Positions 49,449 to 61,872 of a stretch of DNA of 64,000 nucleotides are shown here, one piece after another. The translations under genes and the position numbers were made by a program. The notes beneath the pieces were generated by a model. It was not told the DNA's origin. It saw only the letters and a program-made list of their open reading frames with translations, and did no database searches. Positions within the stretch are counted from its first letter, which is position 1, and the number at the start of each line of letters is the position of its first letter. The DNA comes from Ichthyophthirius multifiliis. Taxonomy: Eukaryota; Ciliophora; Oligohymenophorea; Hymenostomatida. The DNA lies in assembly GCF_000220395.1 (NCBI RefSeq), contig NW_004086420.1, positions 1 to 64,000 on the forward strand, read 5' to 3'.

Positions 49449-50217
49449 TATATATTATATATTTTAGATAAAAGGTTCTTAATGTGGATTAAGTTGTGGA
49501 TATATATATGATTCTAAAAATACATTTAATCCTTTAGATTAATTATTGGTATATATGAGCAATTATTATCCCATGGATTATTTAATTTTCTTTATAATTG
49601 CAGGTAATATGTATATTTCATTATTATATGGTTTAATAAAATTTGGAATCAAATATTTTGAAATAAGAAAATATAGCAGCTAACCATAAGCTTTGATTAT
49701 TTTTTCATTTTTTGCGACTATCTGTATTATGGTAATGACATCTTAGATTATGTATATGTCTCCTTAATATACAACTTTTGGAGCATAAAAAAATTTAGCA
49801 GGTGAATAATGTATGTTAAGAAATGTTAGTTTTTAATCCAAATATATTTGCATTATGTCAAACATATCTATATTTTATAATAAGTAATATTAATATATAC
49901 TAGCTTTTTATATTATTTTTTATAAAGAATGAGCTTAAGTTTACCATTCTTCGCTATGACTTTCTTCTTTAGTAATGTTGCGTTTTTAGGACTTAAATTA
50001 TTATTTTTTATATTTGGGTTATTTAAAGATAGAAAATCTTAAATTGAAGTACATTTAAAATTAATATAAGTTTATAAAAGCATTTTGCATAATTTTAACA
50101 TTATAATTAATACTTAATATAATCATAAAAAAAAAATATATTAATATTTTTAAATAATAATATTTAAGTATAACTAAATTATATAAAAGAAATAAAAAAT
50201 AAATTTTTAAAAATATA

Positions 50218-50264
<47 letters not shown>

Positions 50265-50322
50265 TCTTTAGGATGATGATTATTATATTGATGAAGAATC
50301 TACTTAATTAATTAGTATTTGA
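47972..50322 (+). CDS. LMBR1-domain membrane protein, LMBD1-like
   Basis: Polytopic membrane protein of the LMBR1 family; LMBD1 members sit in the lysosome membrane and are linked to cobalamin export and membrane-protein trafficking. Family blocks in order: SLVVSMICLLIIPIDILV, YGLLILCSFILLPFSYFY, YGLINLPLYLIKGTKSL before a charged coiled coil, APFRILLGICSLTISVLIF, YYPMDYLIFFIIAGNMYIS, ALIIFSFFATICIMV with SPQYTTFGAQ, SLPFFAM-type helix and an acidic tail ending DDDYYIDEESTQLIS at TGA 50320. The SPQYTTFGAQ segment corresponds to the APQYVMYGSQ motif of LMBD1. There are about nine short introns; the last is 50070-50271 with a (TA)n core, and one near 48170 must end at the later AG to keep frame. 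ATG 47972 gives a hydrophobic first helix. The exact first exons are less sure than the rest. Confidence 0.8.
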
Positions 50323-50563
50323 ATTAGTAAAATATATTATTATACAAATTTAAGTATTTGCAATACTGATTTTATTTTTAAAATATATTAATTTTAAAAT
50401 GCCTTATTTATAAATTGTAATATTTTTGCCTTTTTTCAATAATTTTTTTCTTTTTTTTACACATTTAAATAATATATATATTTTATTTAATTTAAGTTTT
50501 TTACTTATTATATTTATAAATATATATTTAATATTATAATATATGTATGTTTTTTTTTTTTTT

Positions 50564-53155
50564 TCAATCATTATATTCATATTATTTATTTATAAATTAT
50601 TTAATTATTTTTAATTTTCTACTCATATATAATCTTTTTTTTATTCTTATTTATTATATTTTCCTCTTTTTCTATAATTGCTTCTAAAATTTATTATTAA
50701 GATCTCATTTATTAAAAAAATATTTATTCAATTGCATAATTTTCTAATCCAATAATTCTTAAAGAAACTTACTATTAATTTTCATTAGTAATTATTTAAT
50801 CAGTTTTTAAAGGCGTTAATAAATTTTCTTTAAATTTTTTTGTGACTGGATTAATTTATTAATAATGTATGCCTAAAATATCTTTTTCATCCAAATAATT
50901 ATTATTTTTATTAGAATATTTTTTTTTGGATACTAAAGACTTAAATAATTTAATGAAAATCTGAGAAAAAATAACCAAAAGTACTGAAAAAACCAGCTAA
51001 ACTAAATTTAAAGGCGAACTAATGGTTACTTTCTCATCAGTATCTAAAAAAAGGCTTTGGAAAACAAAATTCCCTGCAAAAAAAATTCCTGGGAATGTAA
51101 ACATTACTTCCTACATTGCATAATTAAGTCCATTTCCTATACATTTTGGAAACCCAGAATGTCTTAAAAAGCAAAATTTAAAAGCCCAATAAAGAACAAA
51201 AAGAGTTAAAACTTTAATAATAAGACCTATACTGAACAAAGAACTGTAAAAAATTCCTCCTAAAATTATATTATTTACGATTGCGTAATACTCTTATATT
51301 AAAAATTCTGGTTTTTCGAATATTTAGTTCATTTCTTGTTATGTTTTTTGGCATTTTTATTCTCCTTTTTTTATATATAAATATCTTTTGATACGTTTGT
51401 ATATGTATTCGATTTCCCAAACAGTAAAAAAAGGCGAGAAAATAAAATTACCAATATATATAAAAAATTAGTTTTAAGCTAAGTATTTTACATATGTTTA
51501 ATTACTTTTCCCTTTCAAAAAAAGCATGAAAGTTACTATAGGTACTATAGATGTGTTTATGAATTAATACCATGTCAAACGGGTTGCTACGGAAATATTT
51601 TATAATGTAAAAGTTGAGTATTTTTCAAAAGCAGCGAATTTTTTTACAATTATTAACATAATAACATTTATTACTAAAACTATACAAGAAAATGTTACTG
51701 ATAATAAATATAAATTCAAATTATTAACTATATATGTGATATTTGTTTCTTCATCAGTTATATCTTCTAAGAGTATTTTTTAATATTTACTTATAATTGA
51801 TAATAAAAATAAAGTAGCTGTTGTAAAGAAAAGCTATTTTTTTTTGTTATTAATAAATATTTATTTTAAATTATTATGTTTTTTTATAAAAAAAATAAAA
51901 TATATTTACTATTAATAAAAAACTAATTATCCTTCTTTTAATTTTTTCTTTTATTCCGATTTCTAAGTTTTCCCATATGATGTCTAAAGGCTCAGGAGCT
52001 CTTAAAAGCTTAATTTTTTAATTTTAAAAGTTAAAGTTTTAAATAGAATACCAATATTTTATATATTTTTGGATTATTTCTTAACATTCATCTTGTTTTT
52101 CGAAAGTAACAAAAACAAAGGAAGTTCTGATGTTTTCTGAATTTATATTTTAATATTTCTATTCATAATCTTTTATTTTTTGGTTTATTTTTTGCAACTT
52201 AAATATTCTTTTTTATTCATCTGTTTTCTTTTCATTTAAAATTTTTATTTTTTAAGATTATAATTCTATATATTCTCTTATTTTAAAGACTCTGTTTATA
52301 TTAATTATATTTATATTTTTTCCATAAATTAAGTTTTTTGTTAAATATTCTTTTAATTCTTCCTCGCAATTTGTTTTTTTACTCCTTTTAATAGAATAGA
52401 AAAATGACTGTTTCTTAAAGAGTTTTTGTTACATTCTTTGTCTTTTATATCTTATGATATTTTGAATAAAATCACCAGAATAAATAAAATCCAAAAAACA
52501 GCAAAGTTCATATATTAATTGATTTTTTAAATCTTTTAATCTTTAATTAAATAAACTATCCCAAGTAAATACTCACAGTTTTTTAATTCTTTATTGCATT
52601 TATAAAAACTAAGAATAAAATTACTTTTTATAAAAAAATATATTTTAATTTATTTTAGTCAAAAAAATATACTCAAAACCTAATAAAAGGAACATTAAAA
52701 ATAATAAAAAAATCATTTATTTTATATAGTAAAAAAATAAAGTAAAGGCAGTTCCTAATTTAGAAAATTTATTAATATCACAACATAATTTAAAATATTC
52801 TTTATTATAAGGCAAATTACAACATATACAATAAAAACCTCTTTTTTTCCATTCTTTTAAATTAGGTAATTATCCAATCGAATTTGCTTTTTCGTGTTGT
52901 TCGGAAAATTAAAAATTTGGAGGTTTTTTGAAAGGATTATAATTATTGTGTTCATTTAAAAAGGAATTATATAATTATTAATAATTTATTTATTTTTGGT
53001 TTTGATTCTTATCTTCTATTTGATTATTATTTTGAGCATTTTATTTTATGTTTAGGTTTACACTTTCAAATAACAAAGATTCATCAACTATATTTTTTTA
53101 ATTAATATAAAATATTTTATGTAATTATTTTACTTTAGTTTTCTAAACTTAACAT
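50564..53155 (-). CDS. OSCA/TMEM63-family mechanosensitive channel (CSC1-like)
   Basis: Family of osmo- and stretch-gated cation channels. The cytoplasmic loop carries the best signature, FVFVTFEKQDEC followed by LLRAPEPLDIIWENL and the helix KIKRRIISFLLI, equal to the APEPxDVxWxNL motif of OSCA proteins. The membrane part has FSFPDMMLV-like, FEKPEFLIQEYYAIVNN, IGLIIKVLTLFVLYWAF and an acidic Gln-rich tail. A cysteine-containing segment (YCICCNLPYNKEYFKLCC) precedes the first strong membrane helix. The first intron, 53088-53133, joins MLSLENQ to IDESLLFE; a second interrupts the channel near 51840-51910. Start at 53153-53155, TGA at 50564. Length about 800 residues, normal. Whether the channel is at the surface or on an internal membrane cannot be read from sequence. 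Confidence 0.78.
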
Positions 53156-53699
53156 AATAAGATTTTAAAAGCTTTTAGATTTAAATATGTTATTTTTTTA
53201 AAAGTAAAGATTAAAAAAATAAAATATATAATTTAAACATTATAGAGTATTAGTAATATTATATTTTATTATAGATAATATGAATTTCAATTTAAAATTA
53301 ATTTCATAAAGAATTATATAAAATAAAAGATTATTATTCAAAAACATAATAATATTATGATTTTCATTAATAAACTTAATATAAAATATTAAGTTTATTA
53401 ATTTAAAATATCATTTTAAAAAATATAAATTATATTAATATTTGCAAATAATGAATATTTTTAATTAATTTATATTAATAATTATAATTATATTTATACT
53501 TTTTAAATAAAAATATATCTATATATATAAAAATATATAAATTTATATATATATTTTTTATATTTATATATATTTAATATTTATATCTTTTATTAAATAA
53601 TCTTATAATTTTTTATATATTATTTATTTATTTTTTTTTTAAAAAATTAATTATATTATTAAATAATTTATTTCAAAAATATAATTTATATATAATAAA
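53156..53699. other. intergenic A/T spacer
   Basis: 0.54 kb between the start of the OSCA-like gene and the end of the MPP-beta gene, both on the minus strand. Only A/T runs and short TA tracts (about 53516-53580) are seen. Confidence 0.5.
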
Positions 53700-55421
53700 T
53701 CATTATTATTAAATATTTGATGCTTAATTAATTAAATCATCTACTTTTCCCCATATTGTAATAGAATAAGGCTTATTTATAATAAAAATTAAATAAATAA
53801 ATAATATAAAATTATTACTTTATCAACACACCATTAATCAATAGCTTAAACAATATCATCCTTATTCAAAGCAGCAATTCTATATGCTATTTCAGATCTA
53901 AAAATTCTTCTATTTAAATATAGGATATGATTTCCAATTGCTTAAGAAATATCATTTCCGGTTTCATGTTAAAATAATTCAATATAAAGTTTTTTTTTAG
54001 CTCTTTAAATTTCCTTATCAGTAATAAAGTTTCTAATTTTCTACCAAATAGTTTGTTATAACTACAAAATTTAACCTAACGATTCAGGGCTTCCATTATA
54101 ATAATTTCCAAAAAGAGCAGTATCATTATATGGTGTATACACTCCATTCTAAAGTTCTACACCTTCAATTTAATTCAACATTTTTTAATAAATATTAACA
54201 TCAGAGTCTTTTTTGTTAATATAAATAATTATACACATATATAAATATACATACTATTTAATAATTCTATGTCTAATAAAGATTATGGTTTATCACCTAA
54301 AATTCTTTATACAATTAAAAACGAATAATAATCAGGATCTCTCCAAGAAGGAGCTTCTTGCATAAAAGAATAATTTAAATTTTTACTATCATCATCTTTT
54401 TTAAATAAGCTTACTTCACTGTTAAACTTTGGTATGTCCTAATTTTATAGCAAAGTTTAAATTGGAGATTTTTTGGGCATTTTTGCGAAGTGAGTTTGCA
54501 CACTTTCAACTAATTTTTAATGGTCATGATCTCCTGCACCTATTATTATTAGGTTTTCACCAAAATAATTTCTATTGTGATATTCTAGTACCATATCTCT
54601 GGTTACAGAGAATATATTATTTATTTCTCCTAATATAGGTAGCGCCATTTAATGACCTTTGTAAGCCTTTTTTATATATTTATTTGTCTATATATATAAT
54701 ATAAATATTATTTATATACTCCTTTATGAGAAATTTCTATTGTGGTTTCCATTAAGTTTTTTTAGGTTTCTATTAATTCAGTATATATTGTATTTTTTTC
54801 GTCTTCTACAGCACTGGTTTCATATTTGGAATTTTATAAAATATCTGATAATAATTCTAAACTCCAGTCTAAATCGTTTTTGAATACATTCATTGTATAA
54901 CAAGTGTTTTCTCGAGATGTATATGCATTTAATTATCCTCCTTTATTTTCTATTTCTAATTCTAATTATATACGAGAACGTTTTTAAGTTCCCTTTTTTT
55001 ATTTTAGTTTATTTTTTATTGAAATTTTTCATTTTATTTTTTAATCACTTTAAAATGCAAATGTTCCAAAAAATGAGCACTTCCTGATGTTTCTAATGTT
55101 TCACTTCGACTTCCACATTTTATAAATGCTGCAACTCTTTAATTTATTATTTAAACTGTTCTATAGTATAATTAATATATTTTATTATTTACGTGCATAT
55201 TGGTGATGGCCAACTTTCACTACATATTCTTATTCCGTTTTCTAAAGTTGTTTCCTCTTTATTTTTTATTTAATTTTTGTTTTATTTTATTATATTTTGA
55301 TTTTCATACAATAAGGCCTATCATATTTTAAATTTTCAGGAATTTTTATAGTTGAAATTTTTTGCTTTTAAGATTAAATAATGGTGCTTTTAAAAAATTT
55401 GGAATTTCTAACTAAGATCAT
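53700..55421 (-). CDS. mitochondrial processing peptidase beta subunit (M16 family)
   Basis: Zinc protease that removes presequences from imported mitochondrial proteins; in some lineages it is also a core part of the bc1 complex. The inverzincin motif HFLEH (codons 55061-55075) is intact, as is the distal glutamate (IYTELIE) about 76 residues on, so this is the catalytic beta and not the alpha subunit. Other blocks: TTLENGIRI, CGSRSETLETSGSAHF, LNAYTSRENTCY, GENLIIIGAGDHDH, and the C-terminal YSITIWGKVDDL. Introns fall near 55140-55195, 55000-55030, 54665-54725, 54200-54250 and 53768-53815. The start at 55419-55421 gives MILVRNSKFFKSTII, a plausible mitochondrial presequence, but one base is missing near 55312-55318 between it and the mature protein. 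Ends TGA 53700. Size about 500 residues, as expected. Confidence 0.92.
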
Positions 55422-55523
55422 TTTTATTTAATTAAAATTAAAAGTTATTTTTATATTTTATAAATATCGTAATAATATCTTTTATTTTTTAATTTAATAT
55501 GATTAATATTTATATTTATATAA

Positions 55524-55563
<40 letters not shown>

Positions 55564-55623
55564 TTTATTTTTTTATAATAATTTAATATTAATTATTCAA
55601 GAAAATTAACAGCATAAATATAC

Positions 55624-55654
<31 letters not shown>

Positions 55655-55661
55655 ATAATAA

Positions 55662-58600
55662 TCAAAGAATATTTATTTCTAAAAGATTTTCATTTTCATT
55701 TTATCCTAAATCATAAATATCTTCCTACTCTTCGACATAATTTTATTTATTTTTATCATTTACATCACTATCTTTCTAATTTTCTTTATATTTTTTTTTG
55801 AAACTTTTACTTAATCCAGTTTTTACAGCTGCTGGAATTTTTTTCATTCTTTCTTCTGCAAATTTACCAAATTATACATCGACTAAATTTTCTTTTAAGA
55901 AATCTAATGAAAGGTTATAATTTTCTAGAATTTATAAAATTTAATTAATTCCGTTTTTTCCATCCTTTTCCAAAACTTTCATAATAATTTCAAAAAGAGC
56001 ACCTGAATATTAAAATTAAACACTATATCTATTTCCAGAAATATATTAACCTATACAATTTCGAATTTCTTTAATTTATCTATATGTTTTTTTCATTGAT
56101 GACATTTTTCCATAAAGTTAAGTCATTTATACATTTTAGTTTGGTCTTTCACAAAAGCAATTAGGAACATAAATACATGATAAAAATCCCAAATTTTGTA
56201 AAAGAGACCAGTTTTGATTTTTTAGGATGGAACTTTAAATTATATCTGCCTATCCAAATACTTCTGTAGCTCTTGTTAATTGTTCCAGCTCTTCTATTGA
56301 AAAGTTAGATTTTTATGCTGTAGCTGATATATAGTTCTCATGGACTAATAAAGGCATTATTTAATAATCTAAGTAAAACATATCCATTAATTATTTATTG
56401 TTCATATGTTGAAAATTTTAACGAGTACATAATAATTTACAAGCCTATTTTATAATATTTTTAATAAATATAATATAATTTAAAAATTAAAAATACCTCG
56501 AAAATATTAAGAGAAACCATATCATCTTTAGAAGCTAATTTTAAGCTTTTAATTGAAAAAATATTATTATTTTTATTTTAAGATTCCATTTATAAATAAT
56601 TAATAGCCTATCTAATATCACAATTAGCGTTTTCGGCCAAAAGTTCAAGCCCAAGATTATCTGCTTTAATTTTTTCCTAAACACAAATTTTACTTAAAAG
56701 TGCTGCTACTTATTGTTTTTGCGGTTTGAAAAATCTAATATCATAACAGTAGTTAGCAATAGATTTTAATTTTTAATTATATCTATCATTACATACACAA
56801 AAAATAGGAATTTAAGTTTCTTTTATTATTTTGAGTAATTATTAGCTTCCTCCTATATCTCCAGAGGACATTCCATCAATCTCGTCCATTAAAATAATCG
56901 CTTTATTATTTCTATTGGATTATCCTAATACGCAATTAGAACTTAAGGGCTTTACTAATTATTCTAGTTAATTTTTACTTCTGACATCTGATGCATTCCA
57001 TTCTATTATTTGATATTCGTATTTTTTGGCCAAAAGTCGTACTGTTGAAGTCTTACCAATACCCGGAGGTCCGGATATTAAACAGGCTTTTGCACTTGTA
57101 TTTTCTTTCCAGTTTTTAGATTGGCCTTTAGTTTCTTTTTTTATAACGACTGAATGCCAGTTTTGTAACCATAGTTCAATCTTTTTTATTTGTTGGAAAT
57201 TTCCTACACAACTATCGAGATATTAGGGTGAGTATTTGTGTGTCCAGAGGTGTTTTTCAGTATTTTTTTTTTATGTGTTTTAGTTTTAGGTAGTATTTTA
57301 TAGGCTTTAAAAGGATTATTTTTGAGGTATTTATTATACTGTTTTTTAAGGTTGGGGTTGAGAAAATGGCTATTATTAAGAGACTTTTGGAACTTCTTTT
57401 TATTTTTAAATGAAATTTTCGGTTTCTTATTGGATTTAAGAGAATGGTTTTTGGAGGACTTTTTCAAATAAAATTTTAAAATCTTGTTCTGTTAGAGGTT
57501 TTATTTATAATTATTTAGATCTTTCAATCATTATAGGCCTTTGATTTTGGTCACCTATTAATATATAAGTAGCATTTTGATTTAAAGCTGTATATATTTT
57601 TCCTTTATTTAATGTAATTATTTTTTCAAGAAGTTCACTTTTTATTGAATTATAAGGCGAATGAATAAAAAAATTGGCGTTTTAGATAAAATCGGGCTTA
57701 ATCTATTCATCTTCTTGGAAGATTTTTTAATTATTTTATTATTGTTTTAGATTTTCATATTATTGTTATTATTATTAAATAAAATATTATTCTTATGCTT
57801 TTTACTATAATAAAATTTCTTACTCTTATTTTTATTTTAAGTATTAAATTTCTTATTCTTATTTTTATTTTTAAAGTAAAATTTCTTATTCTTGTTTTTA
57901 TTTTAAAATTTCCTCTTGTTCTTTCTATTTGTTCTATAAGTATTCGTCATTTTCTATATTTTTTTCGATATCCATTTAAAAATTGTTTTGTTGTCTTTCT
58001 TCGATTTTCATAAGTGCTTCCAAAGCTGAATTAATGCTTTCATTATCTCCGTTTTCTGAAATCAACTATTCTTAGTTACTATTAGTAATATTATTTGATG
58101 GTTAAGTTGAAATAAAAAAAGCTTTTAATTTTTCTTCAGTTAGTTTTCCATTTTCTTTGTTAACTTTTTTTGGAATATTATTGTTTTAAGATTAATCCTA
58201 TTAAATTTTTTAAAATAAAGTATCTATTCTTAAATTTTGTGTTTGAAAGTCTTTTCGGTCATCTATGTATTTAACTTCTCCTTTAATTTCTTGGAATTCA
58301 GATTCGGATTCTAATTATTTTTCTTCTTCACTTTCCTAAGAGGAAGATTCTGAAGAATTTAAGTATTTTTTTTGTTAAATTAAAGTTCGTTTTTTTAATA
58401 TTTTTTATGCTTATTCTTATTATAATTGCCTTTTTGTTTTTAATTTTTTTTATCCTTTTTTTGGGTTTTAAGATTCTTCTTGTACTTATTTTGAACTTTT
58501 CTCGGGACTATTTTCAGGAATATCTTCTTTAATAATCTTCTTTTTGGAAATTTAATTTCCTTATTCTTCTTTTTCTGTGGTTTTGGTATGATTTTTTATA

Positions 58601-58743
58601 TTTTCTTTTTCTTTTTTGGGCTTTGAAGCAGTTTTAATTCTGTTTTCTTAAATTAGTTTTTGAACTGGTAAATTTTCGATTATACTTTTGGAAGTTTTTT
58701 TCTGACTTTGGGATAAAAATATGTTTAAGGATGATTATTTCAT
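55662..58743 (-). CDS. replication factor C large subunit (RFC1)
   Basis: Largest subunit of the clamp loader that places PCNA on DNA. Order: N-terminal MKQSSLNIFLSQSQ with a PCNA-binding-like QxxLxxFL; a charged low-complexity region with acidic Ser blocks; a KQKQEQEI coiled-coil repeat (about 57780-57910); a BRCT-like domain (IHSPYNSIKSELLEKI, ATYILIGDQNQ); LWTHKYSPQYLDSCVGN as in RFC1; Walker A GPPGIGKTS (near 57049-57073); Walker B IILMDEIDG; sensor CVCNDRYNQKL; and the RFC1-specific C-terminal domain containing SILKNQNWSLL. One intron at 56445-56496 joins SLNIFE to ACKLLC. Start at 58741-58743, TGA at 55662. About 1,000 residues, close to animal and yeast RFC1. The frame is intact throughout. 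Confidence 0.94.
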
Positions 58744-59321
58744 GTATTAATCGTTTTTTTAGAAAAAAAAAAAAAAAATTAATTTCTTTATCTTTTATAA
58801 TATTAAAAATATGAGTCTTTTTATTTCAAAAAATTAACTACAAGGAATAATAAATTCAAAATATTTCCCGCTAAAAGGAAAGTTTTCGTAAATAAAATAT
58901 AATTATATTTTTTTTTAATAGAATCAATTAAAAATACTATTTTATTATTTTAATTAATTAGAATTTAATAAAAAATATTAATAAACTTTAAGACTATTTT
59001 AATATTTTTAGAATTAAATGATGATCAAAAAAGTTTATGATTATAAAATACATAAAGATAATAATAATTAATAAGAAATAATTGCTATATATGTTATAAA
59101 ATTTACAATTTAAAATGATTAAATGTTTAATTATATTAGATAAAATATAAAAAATAAATATATGTAAATAAGAAATTTCTATTAATAAATTCAATAAAAA
59201 AAAAATTATATTAAATTATTAGAAATTTTAGTAAAAATAAAAAAAAATAAAACAATACAATACAATACAATACAAATATATAGCATTAATATACATTAAA
59301 ATACATTATTTTCATTATTAT
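58744..59321. other. intergenic spacer with pentanucleotide repeat
   Basis: Lies upstream of RFC1 (-). It holds a run of 5-base repeats, (ATACA)n, at about 59252-59276 and otherwise A/T runs. The open frame here on the minus strand is hydrophobic Ile/Asn/Phe sequence of the kind random A/T gives. Confidence 0.5.
59252..59276. repeat. (ATACA)n pentanucleotide repeat
   Basis: About five copies, intergenic, just downstream of the Q/N-rich gene's stop. Confidence 0.85.
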
Positions 59322-60417
59322 TCATTCATAAAACTTTGATTTTTTTTAACCTATATTTTTTCTTTATTAATTTTATATATTGTTTGGTTCATTTTATTCT
59401 TCTAATTAAGAATTATTATAAAATGTAGTTTTCTTTTAATTTTTTTAAGCTATCATAGTTTTTTATTTATTATTTCTTTTTTAATTTAGTTCAAGTTCTT
59501 CATCAATATTATCGTCAACATCATCATCTTATTTAACTTTTTAAACTATTATAGTATTATTATTTTATACTTTTGTTTATTTTTTGCTTCTATTTCTTAT
59601 TTAAGAGTCGTTTTCATTAATAATGGTATTGTTTTAATTTCTAGTTTATTTTCTACTTCTATTTCTCTATGCTTGCATGTTTTAGTTATAATTTTCATTT
59701 ATATAGGTTTTTTTTTTTTCCTATTTAGGTTTATATTCATCTAAATCATCCGATTCTTCAGATTAATTACTTATTTTTCTTGTTAATTAACGAATTTTTG
59801 TTTTTTTTCTTTAATCTGGCGGCTTTATTAATACTGTTGTTTTTTTTGTTTATTAAATAACTTCTTAATCTTATTCTTTTTCTTTTTCTTATTCTTTCTC
59901 TTATTCTTATTATTATTATTATTTTGATTAGGTCATTTTTTTTGTTTGTTTTCTTATATTTGTTAACCGTATTTACTTTTAATTCTTTTCTTCATCTTAA
60001 GAGGAAGATTTAAAAGATTATTAAGAGTTTGAAGAAGATGAAGAGTTATGTATATTTTTTTTATGTTTTTATTTAATTTGTGTTTTTTATTTGTAAGATT
60101 TTTTTCTCAAATTGTTATTTCGTGATTGATTCTGCTCGTTTTCATTATCTTAGTCTTAATCTTAATTTAGGTTATCGTTTTGCAATTAAGGATTAATAAA
60201 TTTGCTTTTTTTTTTTAAATCTATTTATTATTATTCATTAGAAACTATTGGACTGTTATCAATTTAAAAATTTTCATTTTATTTTATTTTAGTATTTTTT
60301 ATAATTATTTAATTAGGACTTATTATTTAATCATTTTATATTTAAGGTAAAGAAACATTTGTATTTTAATTTTATTTCAAAAATGGTTAATTCTATTACT
60401 ATTATTATTATTATTAT

Positions 60418-60448
<31 letters not shown>

Positions 60449-61318
60449 ATTACTATTATTAATGTTGCTATTAATATTACTATTATTAATATTGCTATTA
60501 CTATTATTATTACTATTACTATTTTTTTTAATTTTATTACTATTATTATTAATTTTATTATTAATTTTAAGATTATAATTATGTTTATTATTATGATTAC
60601 TATAATATAATTATTTTTATTATGGATTCAAAAATTATTACTGATATTATTATATTTTTTATTATTTTTATAATTACGATTATTATTATTAGATTTAAAA
60701 TTATTATGATTATTAATTTTGTAATAAATTTTACATTTTTTACAATTAAGGATTTATTGCACTTTATTTTATTTATTAATATTAAAAATTATTAATATTA
60801 TTTTATTATTAAAATTGATATGAGTTATTATACCTATGCATTTTTAATTAATTTTACATATTGTTTAAATAAGGTGAATTAGGATATTTATTTTGTTGTT
60901 ATTAATAATATTATTAGTAAATAGGAGATATATTTTAATTAAAATTAGGTATATATTAATTATTTTTTTATTATAGTGTTTAAATGTTATAATCTGCACT
61001 AAAATTATTCTTTTTTTCAATTTTTTTTTATTTTTATTTTTTTTAATTTTATTTTACTTTATGGTGTATTAAGGGACCTAGTATTGGTAAATTTAATTCC
61101 TAAAATATTATATATATATATATTTAAAAAACGTAGATTAGAGTCTATTTTTTTACATTAGGATAAATAATTTTTTTTAAATATTATGAATAAATTTCTT
61201 AATTTATTTAATGCAAACGAGCTTTAGATTTGTAAATTATTTATTCTCCTTCAATACTTGAAGAAGATGAAATAATTTATTTATAATCCTCTGTTATAGT
61301 TTCTTTTTTTTATTTCAT
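59322..61318 (-). CDS. Q/N-rich low-complexity protein with charged C-terminus
   Basis: No known domain. From the start at 61316-61318 (MKQKKETITEDYKQI) two introns, 61100-61156 and 61010-61057, lead into a long Gln/Asn/Tyr-rich region (SPIYQQYYQQQQNKYP, KQQKIQQYQQQFLNPQ) of prion-like composition. Then comes a poly-Asn/Gln array (about 60391-60600; seen on the plus strand as (ATT)n), followed by Asn/Pro/Ser sequence with IDNSPIVSNEQQQID and a C-terminal half of Lys/Arg/Ser/Glu/Gln repeats with short acidic patches (DDDVDDNIDEELEL). Ends at TGA 59322. The frame changes inside the triplet array and again at the T11 run near 60206-60216, so one or two bases are probably miscounted there. About 600 residues. 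Could be an RNA-binding or condensate-forming protein; that is a guess from composition only. Confidence 0.6.
60391..60600 (-). repeat. (ATT)n array, poly-Asn/Gln coding on minus strand
   Basis: Triplet array with scattered substitutions. In the Asn frame the changes are mostly AAT to AAC, AGT or AGC, giving Asn/Ser, which argues for selection on protein in that frame. Confidence 0.85.
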
Positions 61319-61872
61319 TTACTATATAAAATTAAATATATTGTTTTGTATTAATTAATTTAAATAATAATTTTTTAAAAAAAATTAATAGTGTATATGA
61401 TTATAAAAATACAAGCCAATGAATGACTAATTATAAAAAAATTAGTAAAATAAATATATATGAAAAAAAAAATTAAATATATTTATAATATATATTAAGT
61501 ATAAAATTTGTAATAAAATTATACTATTATATATACGAATAAATATAATAATAAAATATTCTATCTGAATTAATAATTATATAATATAATTATAAAAAAT
61601 ATCAAAAATATTATAATATTAAAAAAAATAAAAAGAATTAAATTTATAAAAAATAAAAAAAAAATTATAAATTATAAATTATAAATTATAAATTATAAAT
61701 TATAAATTATAAATTATAAATTATAAATTATAAATTATATATATATATATATATATCTATATATATTTATAAATTTTAATTTATTATTTTTAAAATATAT
61801 AAAATTTATTTTTCATTAAAAACATATAAATGTAAAAATAAATGTTTATAATAAAATAATATATATTTTCAT
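61319..61872. other. intergenic spacer containing a heptamer array
   Basis: About 0.55 kb of A/T. The only structure is the perfect TTATAAA tandem array at about 61665-61738 followed by a TA tract; no gene-like frame. Confidence 0.55.
61665..61738. repeat. TTATAAA heptamer tandem array
   Basis: About ten perfect head-to-tail copies of a 7-base unit, followed by a TA tract. Intergenic between two minus-strand genes. Confidence 0.92.

Noticed and set aside
57204-57467. Basic 87-codon minus-strand ORF
   Set aside because: Overlaps RFC1 in a different frame; the RFC1 frame here continues into the diagnostic LWTHKYSP block.
60359-60610. Plus-strand poly-Ile/Asn ORF
   Set aside because: It is the complement of the poly-Asn/Gln array of the minus-strand Q/N-rich gene.
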